A stretch of DNA of 64,000 nucleotides from Nonomuraea gerenzanensis (GCF_020215645.1 NZ_CP084058.1:7502001-7566000), one strand, 5' to 3'; numbered from the stretch's first letter, positions 1 to 8,987 are shown. The notes: generated by a model from the sequence alone, not told the origin. A program made the numbers and translations.

Positions 1-1176
1 CAGCAGGAACGGCTCCAGGGGCACGTCGGGCTGGCCCGCCACGCGCTTGATCGTGCCCTCGGTGGAGTAGCCGGAGCCGGAGATCACGTACCGGCGGCCG
101 GGGAGCGTCATCTCGACCGCGGTCATCTGGTTGAGCGTCAGGGTGCCCGTCTTGTCGGAGTTGATGGCGCTGGTGCAGCCGAGCGTCTCGGTCGAGCGCA
201 GCCGCTTGACGATGGCGTTGGCCTTGGCCAGCATCTGCGTGCCCATCGACAGGATGGTCGTGACCACGGCGGGCAGGCCGGTGGGGATGGCGGCCACGGC
301 GAAGGCGATGGAGGCGGTGAAGACCTGCGCGAAGGGGTTGCCGCGGGCCAGGTTCAGCGCCATCGACAGCACGAGCGCGAACCCGGAGATGACCAGGATC
401 TGGTTGGTCAGCGCGGCGAGCTGCCTGGTCAGCGGGGTCTCCGTCTCCTCCTCGGTCTGCAGCATCCCGGAGATGTGCCCGACCTCGGTGGACATGCCGG
501 TCGCCGTCACCACGAAGTCGCCCGAGCCGCGGGTGACGTTGGTGTTCATGAACGCCATCGTGATCCGGTCACCGATCCCCGCGCCGGGTGACAGCAGCGC
601 GGCCGGGTCCTTGCCGACGGGCGTGCTCTCCCCGGTCAGCGCGGACTCGTCGATCTCCAGGGTCGCGGCCCTGATGATGCGGCCGTCGGCCGGCACCAGG
701 TCGCCGGCCTCGACGGACACCACGTCCCCCGGCACCAGCTCGTCGGCGGCGACCTCGGCCAGGGCGCCGTCCCTGCGCACCTTCGCCTTGACGATCATCA
801 TCTTCTGCAGCGCGGCCACCGCGGCCGCGGCCTTGCCCTCCTGCCGCAGCCCCAGGAAGGCGTTGAACAGGGTCAGGCCGAGCAGCACGATGCCGGTGCC
901 CCACTGCTGGAGCAGCAGGCTGCCGATGCCGGCGACCAGCAGCACGAGCTGCATGGCGTCGGCGTACTGGCGCACGAAGGCCCGCCAGGCGGGCTCCGGC
1001 TTGGCCTCGGCGAACTTGTTGGGGCCGTACTGTTCCCTGCGGGTCTGGACCTCCGCCGCGCTCAGGCCGTGCCCGGCCTCCACGCCCAGCACCTTCAGCG
1101 CCTCGACGGCGGGCATGGCGAAGTAGGCGGGGGGCTCGGAATGGGCGGACCCCTGGCCCGCCGAGGACGTTGTCAT
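1..1176 (-). CDS. Cation-transporting P-type ATPase, N-terminal 392 residues (partial)
   Basis: The gene starts at ATG 1176 after a clear GAGGAGG ribosome binding site and runs off the left edge, so only 392 residues are visible. It begins with a cation-ATPase N domain, then two membrane helices, an actuator domain with ALTGEST, the M3-M4 helices, and the phosphorylation motif NSDKTGTLTLNQM about 40 residues before the edge. The family (P2-type ATPases) pumps cations across the plasma membrane using an aspartyl-phosphate intermediate. The M4 motif reads IPTGLP where calcium pumps have PEGLP, so the acidic ion ligand is absent and the transported ion cannot be named. A palindromic site lies 63 bases upstream. 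Confidence 0.93.
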   Translation of the reverse strand, partial: MTTSSAGQGSAHSEPPAYFAMPAVEALKVLGVEAGHGLSAAEVQTRREQYGPNKFAEAKPEPAWRAFVRQYADAMQLVLLVAGIGSLLLQQWGTGIVLLGLTLFNAFLGLRQEGKAAAAVAALQKMMIVKAKVRRDGALAEVAADELVPGDVVSVEAGDLVPADGRIIRAATLEIDESALTGESTPVGKDPAALLSPGAGIGDRITMAFMNTNVTRGSGDFVVTATGMSTEVGHISGMLQTEEETETPLTRQLAALTNQILVISGFALVLSMALNLARGNPFAQVFTASIAFAVAAIPTGLPAVVTTILSMGTQMLAKANAIVKRLRSTETLGCTSAINSDKTGTLTLNQMTAVEMTLPGRRYVISGSGYSTEGTIKRVAGQPDVPLEPFLL

Positions 1177-1239
1177 CGCTGCCTCCTCAAAACCGCGGGC
1201 ACCGGTGCCGAGTGTCCGGGGGCGAGCACCGTCCGGGCG

Positions 1240-1256
1240 TCACCCGGCGAGGGTGA
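1240..1256. promoter_or_regulatory. Palindromic operator, copy 1
   Basis: TCACCCGGCGAGGGTGA: perfect 6-bp arms with a 5-bp spacer. It lies between the divergent P-type ATPase (start 1176, 63 bases away) and the membrane protein at 1395 (138 bases away). It matches the other copies in this window in sequence and in distance to a start codon. Confidence 0.7.
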
Positions 1257-1284
1257 ACCCGGCGGCGCGGGGCCCGGCCACAGT

Positions 1285-1371
1285 GAGGACCACGGCGGCG
1301 GGAGACTCGGCCGCGGTGACGAGGACCACGGCGGCGGGTGCTCGGCGCAGTGGCGAGGACCACGGCGGCGG
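1285..1371. repeat. Three direct repeats of a 17-bp unit
   Basis: The unit GAGGACCACGGCGGCGG occurs at 1285, 1321 and 1355, spaced 36 and 34 bases apart, in the leader of the membrane-protein gene at 1395. The copies sit between the palindromic site at 1240 and the start codon. The function is unknown. Confidence 0.75.
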
Positions 1372-1394
1372 CCGGGCGCGGCGGAGGGGGAGCG

Positions 1395-1877
1395 ATGGAC
1401 GAGGACCTGCGCGCCGACTACACGGGCGCGGTGTACGGATCGTTGCTGGCCGCCTCCGTCGTCGCCGGGACCAGCCCGGGCAAGGACCCGCCCGCCGGCG
1501 TGGTGATCAGCCTGCTGGTCCTGGCCACCGGGCTGGTGTTCTGGATCGCCCACGTCTACGCGCGGCTGGTCGGCGAGCGCCGGCACCTCCTGCGGCTGAG
1601 CTGGCGGCAGGTGCGGGCGGTGAGCCGGCGCGAGCGGCCGCTGGTGGAGGCCGCGCTGCCGCCCGCGCTGGCGGCCATGGGAGGCTGGGCGCTCGGCCTG
1701 CCCGACTCGGTGACCGCCTGGATGGCGTTGACGACCGCGCTGGCAGGCCAGGTGACCTGGGCCACCGTCGCGGGCATCCAGGCCCGCCTGGGCAGGTACC
1801 TGATCGTCCTGGCCGCCGTGGGCAATCTGCTCATCGGGCTGCTCCTGGTCGCGCTGAAGGCCCTGCTGGCGCACTGA
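1395..1877 (+). CDS. Small membrane protein of unknown function
   Basis: 160 residues. ATG 1395 is chosen over the in-frame ATG 1338 because a GGAGGGGG ribosome binding site ends four bases before it and the extra 19 residues would be Arg/Ala-rich coding of the repeat region. At least three hydrophobic segments are visible: near residues 35-55, near 85-120 with helix breaks, and one at the C-terminus (about 138-157), separated by an Arg-rich loop (near 58-78). I do not recognise a named domain. It is divergent from the P-type ATPase and ends 33 bases before the operator of the arginine deiminase operon, so it belongs physically to the stress island. Confidence 0.75.
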   Translation: MDEDLRADYTGAVYGSLLAASVVAGTSPGKDPPAGVVISLLVLATGLVFWIAHVYARLVGERRHLLRLSWRQVRAVSRRERPLVEAALPPALAAMGGWALGLPDSVTAWMALTTALAGQVTWATVAGIQARLGRYLIVLAAVGNLLIGLLLVALKALLAH

Positions 1878-1910
1878 CCCTTGGGCAAGCCGCTCCTGCC
1901 TGCACTGATC

Positions 1911-1927
1911 TCACCCGGAGCGGGTGA
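1911..1927. promoter_or_regulatory. Palindromic operator, copy 2 (arginine deiminase operon)
   Basis: TCACCCGGAGCGGGTGA: perfect arms with a 5-bp spacer, 74 bases upstream of the antiporter start at 2002. It is the only copy before the four-gene arginine deiminase operon, so it is the likely control site for the whole operon. Confidence 0.72.
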
Positions 1928-2001
1928 GGCCCGCCCGCCGTACGCGCGACGAAGGTGCAAGCGGTGGTGTCAGGAAGCGGCGGGACGGAAGCGAGACAGC
2001 C

Positions 2002-3402
2002 ATGGCCGAGGCCGAGGTCAAGAAGGGCGCGCCCACGGCGCCGAGCAGGTTCGGGCTGCCGCAGGCGACCGCGCTGATCCTGGGCAGCATCATCGGGGTC
2101 GGCATCTTCAACCTGCCGTACTCGCTGGCCTCGTTCGGCCCGATCAGCATCGTCGCGATGGCCGTGACCACGGTCGGCGCGGTGGCGCTGGCGCTGATGT
2201 TCGCGTCGTTGTCGCGGCGGCTGCCCGCCGAGGGCGGCCCGTACGCCTACGCGCGGGCCGCGTTCGGCAACCGGGTCGGCTTCGCCAACGCCTGGTCGTA
2301 CTGGATCACCGCGTGGGCGGGGAACGCGGCGATCGTCACCGGCTGGGTGTACTACGTCGAGAACTTCGTCAACCAGGACGGCGTGGCCGGCTGGTCCATC
2401 CTGATCGCGATGGTCGGGCTCTGGATCCCGGCCGCCGTCAACCTGTCGGGCGTGAAGAACATCGGCGCGGTGCAGCTCTGGACGACGATCATCAAGTTCG
2501 TCCCGCTGGCGATCATGTCGACGGTCGGGCTGCTGCTCATCGACCCGGCGAACTTCCAGCCGTGGAACGTCAGCGGGCAGAGCGACCTGCGGGCCATCGC
2601 CGGCGCGATGGCCATCTGCCTGTTCAGCTACCTCGGCGTGGAGACCGCCGCCGTGGCCGCGGCCAAGGTCCGCGACCCGGAGCGGAACGTGCCCCGCGCC
2701 ACCGTGTTCGGCACGCTGGTCAGCGCCGTGGTCTACCTGCTGTCCCTGCTGGCGGTCTTCGGCACCGTGCCGTCGGCGATCCTGGGCGAGGAGGCGAACA
2801 AGGCGTCGTACTCGGTGGCGGCGACCACGATGGCGGGCGGCGCGAGCTGGGTGGGCGACCTGGTGGCGCTCGCGGTCATCGTCTCCGGGTTCGGCGCGCT
2901 CAACGGCTGGACGATGATCTGCGCCGAGATGCCGCTGGCCGCGGCCCGCGACGGGCTCTTCCCGCCGGCCTTCGCCAGGATCTCCAAGACCGGCGTGCCC
3001 GCCGTCGGGATCATCGCCTCCACGTCGCTGTCGTCCGTGGCGATGGCCGTCAGCTTCATGGGGGCCAGCGGGGCGACGGTGTTCAACACGCTGATCCTGA
3101 TGACCGGGATCACCTCGGCCATCCCGTACGGGTTCTCGGCGCTGGCGCAGCTCAAGTGGCGCTGGCGAGATCACCGCACCCTGCACACGCCGCGCTTCGT
3201 GCGCGACGCGGTGGTCGCGGTCGTGGCCCTCATCTTCTCCGTGCTGTTCATCTGGTACTCGCGCAACACCGGGGAGACGGACTGGTTCCTGGTCTGGGGA
3301 CCGTTCCTGATGGCCGCCGGTGCCTTCCTCGTCGGTATCCCGGTCTACCTGCGCATGCGCGACCGGATGAGCCCACCCCAGCAGGTCCCGCCCTATCACT
3401 GA
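2002..3402 (+). CDS. arcD: APC-superfamily amino acid antiporter, probable arginine/ornithine exchanger
   Basis: 466 residues with about twelve membrane helices. The first helix carries the APC signature [12 protein letters not shown] typical of basic amino acid/polyamine antiporters. ATG 2002 is preceded by a weak GGAAG; the ORF could open upstream but that part is Arg-rich and unlike the family. It is the first gene of an operon with arcA, arcB and arcC (13 bases to arcA). In this context it should exchange external arginine for the ornithine made by the pathway, at no energy cost. Substrate is inferred from neighbours; another basic amino acid or agmatine is possible. Confidence 0.85.
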   Translation: MAEAEVKKGAPTAPSRFGLPQATALILGSIIGVGIFNLPYSLASFGPISIVAMAVTTVGAVALALMFASLSRRLPAEGGPYAYARAAFGNRVGFANAWSYWITAWAGNAAIVTGWVYYVENFVNQDGVAGWSILIAMVGLWIPAAVNLSGVKNIGAVQLWTTIIKFVPLAIMSTVGLLLIDPANFQPWNVSGQSDLRAIAGAMAICLFSYLGVETAAVAAAKVRDPERNVPRATVFGTLVSAVVYLLSLLAVFGTVPSAILGEEANKASYSVAATTMAGGASWVGDLVALAVIVSGFGALNGWTMICAEMPLAAARDGLFPPAFARISKTGVPAVGIIASTSLSSVAMAVSFMGASGATVFNTLILMTGITSAIPYGFSALAQLKWRWRDHRTLHTPRFVRDAVVAVVALIFSVLFIWYSRNTGETDWFLVWGPFLMAAGAFLVGIPVYLRMRDRMSPPQQVPPYH

Positions 3403-3415
3403 GGAGAACGACGTC

Positions 3416-4645
3416 ATGCCCTTCCACGTGGATTCCGAGATCGGCAGGCTCCGCCAGGTGATCCTGCACCGGCCGGGGCTCGAGCTGAGCAGGCTCAGCC
3501 CCGCCAACGTCGACGAGCTGCTGTTCGACGACATCCTGTGGGCCAAGCGGGCCCGCGAGGAGCACGACGCGTTCGCGCAGGTGCTGCGCGACCGGGGCGT
3601 GCGGGTGCACTACTTCGCCGAGCTGCTGGCCGACGTGCTGAACGACGCCGTGGCCAGGGAGTGGGTGCTGGACCGGGTGCTGACCGACGACACCGTCGGC
3701 CCCACGCTGGCCGCGCCGCTGCGCCAGCTCGCGCAGGACGTGGCGAGCGACCGGCTCGCGGAGCTGCTCATCGGCGGCGTGCTCAAGGCCGAGCTGCGCC
3801 GCGCCCACGTCAGCAGCCTGCGCTGGGAGCTGATGAACGCCGACGACTTCCTGCTGACGCCGCTGCCCAACCACCTGTTCCAGCGCGACAACTCCGCCTG
3901 GATCTACGGCGGGGTCAGCATCAACCCGATGGCCAAGCCGGCCCGGGCGAGGGAGTCGGTGCACAGCGCCGCCATCTACAAGTTCCACCCGATGTTCAAG
4001 GACCAGGACTTCACGATCTGGTACGGCGGCGACGACGCGCCCCACCAGCCCGCCACGCTGGAGGGCGGCGACATCCACGTCCTCGGCTCCGGCGCGGTGC
4101 TGATCGGGCTGGGCGAGCGCAGCACCGCCATGGGCATCGAGAACCTGGCGCGCTCGCTGTTCGCCGCCAAGGCGGCCACCAAGGTGATCGCCGTCGAGCT
4201 GCCGCACTCGCGGGCCATGATGCACCTCGACACCGTCATGACGATGATCGACTCCTCGACCTTCGTGATGTACCCGTACCTGCAGCTCCCGCTGCGCTCC
4301 TGGACGGTGCTGCCGGCCGACGACCCCGACCATCCGGCCGGGCTGCGGATCGTCGCCAACGACGACCTGCTGGAGACGCTCGCCGAGACCCTGGGCGTGG
4401 ACCGCGTCTCGGTGCTGCGCACGGACGAGGACCTGCGGGCCGCCCAGAGCGAGCAGTGGGACGACGGCAACAACTTCCTGGCCGTCGAGCCCGGCGTCAT
4501 CGTCGGCTACGAGCGCAACGTCGCCACCAACACCCACCTGCGCAAGCAGGGCATCGAAGTCATCACGATCGCGGGCAGCGAGCTCGGCAGAGGCCGTGGC
4601 GGACCGCGATGCATGTCGTGCCCGATCGAACGAGACCCCGCCTGA
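3416..4645 (+). CDS. arcA: Arginine deiminase
   Basis: 409 residues, full length for the family. It hydrolyses L-arginine to L-citrulline and ammonia, the first step of the arginine deiminase pathway in the cytosol. Visible motifs are [13 protein letters not shown] (substrate guanidinium/FxRD region), [23 protein letters not shown] (catalytic His and Asp), and the C-terminal GGPRCMSCP with the catalytic Cys at about residue 402. GGAGAACGAC precedes ATG 3416. It sits 13 bases after the antiporter and 9 bases before arcB, in one transcription unit. All catalytic elements are intact, so activity is expected. Confidence 0.97.
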   Translation: MPFHVDSEIGRLRQVILHRPGLELSRLSPANVDELLFDDILWAKRAREEHDAFAQVLRDRGVRVHYFAELLADVLNDAVAREWVLDRVLTDDTVGPTLAAPLRQLAQDVASDRLAELLIGGVLKAELRRAHVSSLRWELMNADDFLLTPLPNHLFQRDNSAWIYGGVSINPMAKPARARESVHSAAIYKFHPMFKDQDFTIWYGGDDAPHQPATLEGGDIHVLGSGAVLIGLGERSTAMGIENLARSLFAAKAATKVIAVELPHSRAMMHLDTVMTMIDSSTFVMYPYLQLPLRSWTVLPADDPDHPAGLRIVANDDLLETLAETLGVDRVSVLRTDEDLRAAQSEQWDDGNNFLAVEPGVIVGYERNVATNTHLRKQGIEVITIAGSELGRGRGGPRCMSCPIERDPA

Positions 4646-4654
4646 GGAGCTGTC

Positions 4655-5656
4655 ATGACCTACAACCTGCACGGGCGCAACTTCCTCAAGGAGCTGGACT
4701 TCACGCCGGCGGAGTGGAAGCACCTGCTGGACCTGTCCGCCAGCCTGAAGAAGGCCAAGTACGCCGGGCTGGAGCGACCCGGCCTGGTGGGCAGGAACAT
4801 CGCGCTCATCTTCGAGAAGACCTCCACCCGCACCCGCTGCGCGTTCGAGGTGGCGGCCCACGACCAAGGCGCGCACGTCACCTACCTCGACCCGGAGGGC
4901 TCGCAGCTCGGCCACAAGGAGTCGGTCGAGGACACCGCGCGGGTCCTCGGGCGGATGTTCGACGGCATCGAGTACCGGGGCTTCGCCCAGGAGCACGTGG
5001 AGACGCTGGGGCGGCTGGCCGGCGTGCCGGTGTGGAACGGCCTGACCGACGAGTGGCACCCCACCCAGACGCTCTGCGACATGCTGACCATGCGCGAGCA
5101 CAGCAACAAGCGCGACCAGGAGATCACGTTCGCGTACTGCGGCGACGCCCGCAACAACGTGGGCAACTCCCTGCTGGTGGCCGGCGTGATGATGGGCATG
5201 GACGTGCGCATGGTGGCCCCCCGGTCGTTGTGGAACCACGAGGACGTGATCAAGCAGGCGCGTCACCTCGCCGAGCGGACCGGCGCCCGGATCACCCACA
5301 CCGAGGACGTCGAGGAGGGCGTGGCCGGCGCCGACTTCCTCTACACCGACGTCTGGGTCTCCATGGGCGAGCCCAAGGAGGTGTGGGACGAGCGCATCGC
5401 GCTGCTGCGCGGCTTCCAGGTCAACGACGAGATGATCCGGGCCACCCGCAACCCGCACGTGCGGTTCATGCACTGCCTGCCCGCCTTCCACGACCGCCGC
5501 ACGAAGCTCGGCGCGCAGATCTACGACAAGACCGGGATGACCGCGCTGGAGGTCACCGACGAGGTCTTCGAGTCGCACCACTCGATCGTCTTCGACCAGG
5601 CCGAGAACCGGATGCACACCATCAAGGCCGTCATGCTCGCCACCCTGGGCGCCTGA
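4655..5656 (+). CDS. arcB: Ornithine carbamoyltransferase, catabolic
   Basis: 333 residues. It converts citrulline plus phosphate to ornithine and carbamoyl phosphate in this pathway. The carbamoyl-phosphate site STRTR is at residues 57-61, HPTQTLCD follows in the middle, and the ornithine-binding HCLP is near residue 272. A GAGG-type site precedes ATG 4655, nine bases after arcA. The sequence alone cannot separate catabolic from anabolic enzymes; position between arcA and arcC supports the catabolic role. Confidence 0.96.
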   Translation: MTYNLHGRNFLKELDFTPAEWKHLLDLSASLKKAKYAGLERPGLVGRNIALIFEKTSTRTRCAFEVAAHDQGAHVTYLDPEGSQLGHKESVEDTARVLGRMFDGIEYRGFAQEHVETLGRLAGVPVWNGLTDEWHPTQTLCDMLTMREHSNKRDQEITFAYCGDARNNVGNSLLVAGVMMGMDVRMVAPRSLWNHEDVIKQARHLAERTGARITHTEDVEEGVAGADFLYTDVWVSMGEPKEVWDERIALLRGFQVNDEMIRATRNPHVRFMHCLPAFHDRRTKLGAQIYDKTGMTALEVTDEVFESHHSIVFDQAENRMHTIKAVMLATLGA

Positions 5657-5669
5657 GGGGGGCGGCGTC

Positions 5670-6632
5670 ATGCGGATCGTGGCGGCCCTCGGTGGCAACG
5701 CCCTGCTCGAACGCGGCCAGCGTCCCGACGCCTCCGTCCAGTGGGCCAACGCGGTGGCCGCGGTCACCGCGCTGGCCCCGCTGGTCGCGCGGCACGAGAT
5801 CGTCATCACCCACGGCAACGGCCCCCAGGTGGGCCTGCTCGCCCTGGAGAGCGCCGCCGACCCGAGCCTGACCGTGCCCTACCCCTTCGACGTGCTGGGC
5901 GCGCAGACCCAAGGCATGATCGGCTACTGGCTCCTGCAGTCGCTGCAGAACGCCCTGCCGGGCCGCCAGGTCGCCGCCCTGATCAACCAGACGCTCGTCT
6001 CGGCCGCCGACCCGGCCTTCGCCGCGCCGACGAAGTTCGTCGGGCCGGTGTACGAGGGGGAGACGGCCCGCGAGCTGGCCCGCAGCCGGGACTGGACGTT
6101 CGCCCGCGACGGCGAGCACTGGCGCAGGGTCGTCCCCTCGCCCGAGCCGCTGCACATGGTGGAGAGCAGGACGATCCGCCAGCTGCTGACCTCGGGCGCG
6201 GTCGTGGTGTGCGCGGGCGGCGGCGGCGTGCCGGTCATCCGCAACGAGTCGGGCCTGCTGGAGGGCGTCGAAGCGGTGATCGACAAGGACCTGGCCACCG
6301 CGAAGCTGGCCGAGGCGCTGGAGGCCGACGCGCTCCTGCTGCTCACCGACGTACCGGCGGTGCAGCGGGGCTACGGCACGCCCGCGGCCGAGGTCATCGC
6401 CCGCGCCACGCCGGCGCAGCTGCGCCGCGAGCGCTTCCCCGCCGGCTCGATGGGCCCCAAGGTGGAGGCGGTCTGCCGGTTCGTGGAGCTGACCGGCGGG
6501 CTCGGCGCGATCGGCGCGCTGGCCGACACCGTCGCGATCCTCGACGGCAAGGCGGGCACGCTGGTCACCCCGGGCGGCGACTACGGGGGCCCCGGCGACC
6601 TCGGCCCCGCCCAGTGGACGGGCCTGTCGTAG
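5670..6632 (+). CDS. arcC: Carbamate kinase
   Basis: 320 residues. It transfers phosphate from carbamoyl phosphate to ADP, giving ATP, ammonia and CO2; this is the ATP-yielding step of the pathway. Amino acid kinase motifs are ALGGNAL at the N-terminus, THGNGPQVG near residue 50 and the PFDVLGAQTQGMIGY segment typical of carbamate kinases. ATG 5670 follows GGGGGGCGG 13 bases after arcB. It is the last gene of the operon and a strong terminator lies 48 bases downstream. Confidence 0.96.
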   Translation: MRIVAALGGNALLERGQRPDASVQWANAVAAVTALAPLVARHEIVITHGNGPQVGLLALESAADPSLTVPYPFDVLGAQTQGMIGYWLLQSLQNALPGRQVAALINQTLVSAADPAFAAPTKFVGPVYEGETARELARSRDWTFARDGEHWRRVVPSPEPLHMVESRTIRQLLTSGAVVVCAGGGGVPVIRNESGLLEGVEAVIDKDLATAKLAEALEADALLLLTDVPAVQRGYGTPAAEVIARATPAQLRRERFPAGSMGPKVEAVCRFVELTGGLGAIGALADTVAILDGKAGTLVTPGGDYGGPGDLGPAQWTGLS

Positions 6633-6680
6633 CAGGCGGCCAGCACAGAGGCCAGTCATGGCAGGCGGCGCAGCACAAGG

Positions 6681-6713
6681 CCATGAGACGCCCGGCAGCC
6701 GGGCGTCTCATGG
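6681..6713. terminator. Bidirectional stem-loop terminator
   Basis: A perfect inverted repeat with 16-bp arms (CCATGAGACGCCCGGC and its complement) around a single central A, between arcC and the convergent gene ending at 6735. It is followed by CCGCACCGTTTT on the plus strand. It should end transcription from both sides. Confidence 0.9.
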
Positions 6714-6734
6714 CCGCACCGTTTTCCGGCGGTG

Positions 6735-7199
6735 CTAGTAGTACATGGCCGTGTAGTAGTCGTCGTCCCGGATCGCGCCCTTGTGGTAGAGGCACAGGGC
6801 CCAGATCACCAGGACGTCCATGGCGATCATGAGCAGCGACCAGACCGGATAGTAGGGCATGAACAGGAACTGGGCGATGGCGTTCAGCGCCGCGAGCCCG
6901 ATGCCCACGATCCGGGCCCAGAGCTGCCCGGTGAAGACGAAGAACCCGGCCACAGCGGCGAGGGTCCCGACGATCAGGTGGATCCAGCCCCACACGGTGA
7001 CGTCGAAGGTGTAGACGTAGTCCGGCGCCACGACGTAGAACTCGCCCTGCAGGATCGCGGCCAAGCCCTCGAACGCCTGGAACATGCCGATCATCACCAT
7101 CATCGTGCCGGCGAAGATCGCGCCACCCACGGCCCAGCCGCTGACGGGCTTCTTCTCCGCCGCCGATCCCGTGGAGCTGGCGGAAACTTGCTCTGCCAT
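6735..7199 (-). CDS. DUF7144-like membrane protein, paralogue 1
   Basis: 154 residues with four hydrophobic segments and a charged C-terminal tail ending in Tyr-rich DDYYTAMYY. The segment VWGWIHLIVGTLA followed by a membrane helix, and LWARIVGIGLAALNAI, are shared almost word for word with the proteins at 7728 and 14836, so these are three paralogues. ATG 7199 has a GAGGAGGG site. The family is common in actinomycetes and its function is unknown. A palindromic operator is 70 bases upstream. Convergent with arcC across a terminator. Confidence 0.85.
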   Translation of the reverse strand: MAEQVSASSTGSAAEKKPVSGWAVGGAIFAGTMMVMIGMFQAFEGLAAILQGEFYVVAPDYVYTFDVTVWGWIHLIVGTLAAVAGFFVFTGQLWARIVGIGLAALNAIAQFLFMPYYPVWSLLMIAMDVLVIWALCLYHKGAIRDDDYYTAMYY

Positions 7200-7269
7200 C
7201 GCACCCTCCTCTTGACCAGCCGGTCGTGAACCACGACTGGAGAGTCACATTCCGGGCCACCCCGTCACA

Positions 7270-7286
7270 TCACCCGCCGAGGATGA
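7270..7286. promoter_or_regulatory. Palindromic operator, copy 3
   Basis: TCACCCGCCGAGGATGA: one mismatch from a perfect palindrome. It is 70 bases before the start of the DUF7144-like gene (7199, minus) and 94 before the plus-strand gene at 7381. A GTCACAT direct repeat (around 7243 and 7264) abuts it, spacing about 21-22 bases. Confidence 0.68.
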
Positions 7287-7380
7287 GATGCCGGGCCGCT
7301 GTCGCCCGGTCCGGGTGAGGCGGGCCGCGGACCTGCGGCGGTTGGGTGGAGTGACACTTCGGCCCGTCAGGAGGATGGCC

Positions 7381-7677
7381 ATGGGATGCCTGTTCGTGCT
7401 GCTCGCCGCCGCTTTCCCGCGCCTCATGCTGCTGTTCGTCTGGGTGGCGCGGCCGGCCCTGGTCGACGCCGCGTTCGACACCTGGATCATCCCGTTGCTC
7501 GGCGTCATGCTGCTGCCGTTCGCGACGCTCACGTACGTGCTCCTCTACTACCCGACGAACGGCCTGTCCGGCGGGGCGTGGGCCTGGGTGGTCTTCGCCG
7601 CGTTCCTCGACGTGCTGCACTGGGTGGCCGGCACGGTCCGCCGCCAGCGCACCGTCTACGGCTGGCGGCCCTACTAG
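7381..7677 (+). CDS. Small conserved actinobacterial membrane protein
   Basis: 98 residues beginning MGCLFVLLAAAFPRL. ATG 7381 is chosen because AGGAGG ends six bases before it; the nearer ATG 7375 abuts that site and longer upstream versions are Arg-rich. Two to three hydrophobic segments (about residues 2-20, 33-53 and 60-82) and a basic C-terminus ending VYGWRPY. The pattern is familiar from many actinomycete genomes as a hypothetical protein; no function is known to me. It is divergent from the DUF7144-like gene and shares the intergenic operator. Confidence 0.8.
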   Translation: MGCLFVLLAAAFPRLMLLFVWVARPALVDAAFDTWIIPLLGVMLLPFATLTYVLLYYPTNGLSGGAWAWVVFAAFLDVLHWVAGTVRRQRTVYGWRPY

Positions 7678-7690
7678 CCCCGGACGCACA

Positions 7691-7718
7691 CAGGCCCCCA
7701 CCGGACGGCGGGGGCCTG
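7691..7718. terminator. Bidirectional stem-loop terminator
   Basis: CAGGCCCCC (7691-7699) pairs with GGGGGCCTG (7710-7718) around a 10-base loop. It lies between the convergent genes ending at 7677 and 7728. Confidence 0.85.
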
Positions 7719-7727
7719 CGGTGCCGG

Positions 7728-8162
7728 TCAGCTCTCTCGCATCCCGGCTTCCCTGGCCTCGCGCTTGCCGTACACGCAGAGCGTCCAGATGATGAAGATG
7801 TCGAGTGCGATGATCAGCATCGCCCAGAAGGGGTAGTAGGGGATGAAGAAGAAGTTCGCCACCGCGCTCAGCACGGCCGCGGCGATCCCCACGATGCGGG
7901 CCCAGAGCTGGGCGACCATGACGCCCCAGCCCGCGACGCCGACAGCGACGCCGAGCACCAGGTGGATCCAGCCCCAGGCGGTCACGTCGATGACGTAGAC
8001 GTAGTTGCGGGTGGGCACGTAGAACTCGTTGGCGATGATGGCCGCGATGCCCTCGAGTGCCTGGAAGAACCCCACGGTGATCATCATGATGGCGGCGAAC
8101 AGGGCCGCTCCCGCGACCCAGCTCTGCCTGGTCGAATAGCTCTTGCCTGTCATGCCTGTCAT
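7728..8162 (-). CDS. DUF7144-like membrane protein, paralogue 2
   Basis: 144 residues with four membrane segments, containing TAWGWIHLVLGVAVG and LWARIVGIAAAVLSAV as in the paralogues at 6735 and 14836. ATG 8162 follows AGGAGG at six bases and overlaps the stop of the upstream gene by four bases (8159-8162), so translation of the two is coupled; the second ATG at 8153 is less likely. It is the last gene of a minus-strand operon that starts at 9506 and ends at the terminator at 7691. Function unknown. Confidence 0.85.
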   Translation of the reverse strand: MTGMTGKSYSTRQSWVAGAALFAAIMMITVGFFQALEGIAAIIANEFYVPTRNYVYVIDVTAWGWIHLVLGVAVGVAGWGVMVAQLWARIVGIAAAVLSAVANFFFIPYYPFWAMLIIALDIFIIWTLCVYGKREAREAGMRES

Positions 8163-8689
8163 CTGTCGCCTCCTTGCCCGAACGACTTTTGCTGGTGCTG
8201 GGCGGCCAGGGCCGCACCGGTCGCCACGAAGTCGGCCGGGTGGATCCAGGCGTCGGTGACCGCTGTGCCGCCCGCCTCGCCGATGGCCGTCCGCAGCGGG
8301 ATCGCCCAGCGGTGCTCCAGCAGGGCGATGGCGGCGGCCGAGCCGGCCGGCACGGCGTCGGCGATGGCCCAGCGCTCCTCGTCGTCGAAGAGCCCGTCGC
8401 CGATGATCGCGGCACCGGCCTCGGCGCCCTTCTCCACGCCCTTGTCACCCTCGGCGCCGAACCCCACCAGGGACCCGACGACCGCGCCGAACCTGTGCCG
8501 CTCCTCCTCCGACAGATCACTCATCTCCAGCGTGGTGAGCGCATTGTGCTCGTTCTTGCGCACCACCAGCATGTCGATCAGCCGGACGATGTCGTGCTCC
8601 CGTAGCCGGTGCAACTCGGTGAGGACCCCGCCCGTGAAGTGCGGATCCTTGAACACCACGACCAGCAACTGCAGGGGGCCGAATTCCAC
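8159..8689 (-). CDS. DUF6325/DUF1269-like protein, paralogue 1
   Basis: 176 residues, no membrane helix apart from a Gly/Ala-rich middle. It begins MEFGPLQLLVVVFKDPHF, then HRLREHDIVRLIDMLVVRK, an acidic stretch with SDLSEEERHRFGAVVGSLVG, and a C-terminal half with ALLEHRWAIPLRTAI. The same order and wording recur in the protein at 15449, so these are paralogues. The family resembles ferredoxin-like DUF1269 proteins linked to stress clusters; no activity is known. GGAGGTGG precedes ATG 8689. Coupled to the DUF7144-like gene downstream. Confidence 0.83.
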   Translation of the reverse strand: MEFGPLQLLVVVFKDPHFTGGVLTELHRLREHDIVRLIDMLVVRKNEHNALTTLEMSDLSEEERHRFGAVVGSLVGFGAEGDKGVEKGAEAGAAIIGDGLFDDEERWAIADAVPAGSAAAIALLEHRWAIPLRTAIGEAGGTAVTDAWIHPADFVATGAALAAQHQQKSFGQGGDR

Positions 8690-8729
8690 CTCCGGGCACC
8701 TCCTCGTCTGCTCGTTCGCCCGCCCGACG

Positions 8730-8987
8730 TCAGCCGGACAGGACCTGCTGCTTGGCGGTCCGGTACTCCTCCTCGCTGATGGCGCCCTGGTCGAGCAGCG
8801 CCTTCAGCCGTTCCAGCTGGTCGGCCATGCCGCCGCCGCTCTGCGGCGGGCCGGACGGCTCGTACGGGTCCTGGTCGTACTCGCCCGTCTCCTGGTGGCG
8901 TTTGCCTGCCTGGTAGGCCAGCACACCCGCGCCGGCCAGCATCGCCGCGTTGCGCAGCGGCCGCCTGCGTCTGTAGAGCAAGCCCAT
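8730..8987 (-). CDS. SHOCT-domain protein
   Basis: 85 residues. A basic N-terminus (RRRRPLRNAAM) and a short hydrophobic stretch (AMLAGAGVLAYQAG) are followed by a Pro/Gly linker and a C-terminal SHOCT domain (LERLKALLDQGAISEEEYRTAK), the short domain found at the ends of many membrane and oligomerising proteins. Start ATG 8987 has a GGGAGAGC-type site. It lies within the minus-strand operon 9506 to 7728, 40 bases before the DUF6325-like gene. Confidence 0.85.
   Translation of the reverse strand: MGLLYRRRRPLRNAAMLAGAGVLAYQAGKRHQETGEYDQDPYEPSGPPQSGGGMADQLERLKALLDQGAISEEEYRTAKQQVLSG

Noticed and set aside
131..1126. A 331-codon plus-strand frame at the left end
   Set aside because: It lies antisense to the P-type ATPase, whose DKTGT and TGES motifs prove the minus strand.
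3248..5818. An 856-codon minus-strand open frame across arcA and arcB
   Set aside because: It is a shadow of the GC-rich arc genes: composition is Arg/His/Asp/Val-rich with no domain, while the plus strand carries complete catalytic motifs.
8444..8460. TCACCC followed by TCGGC inside the DUF6325-like gene, and other coding-region TCACCC copies
   Set aside because: Right arms do not match; single arms are expected by chance in GC-rich coding DNA.
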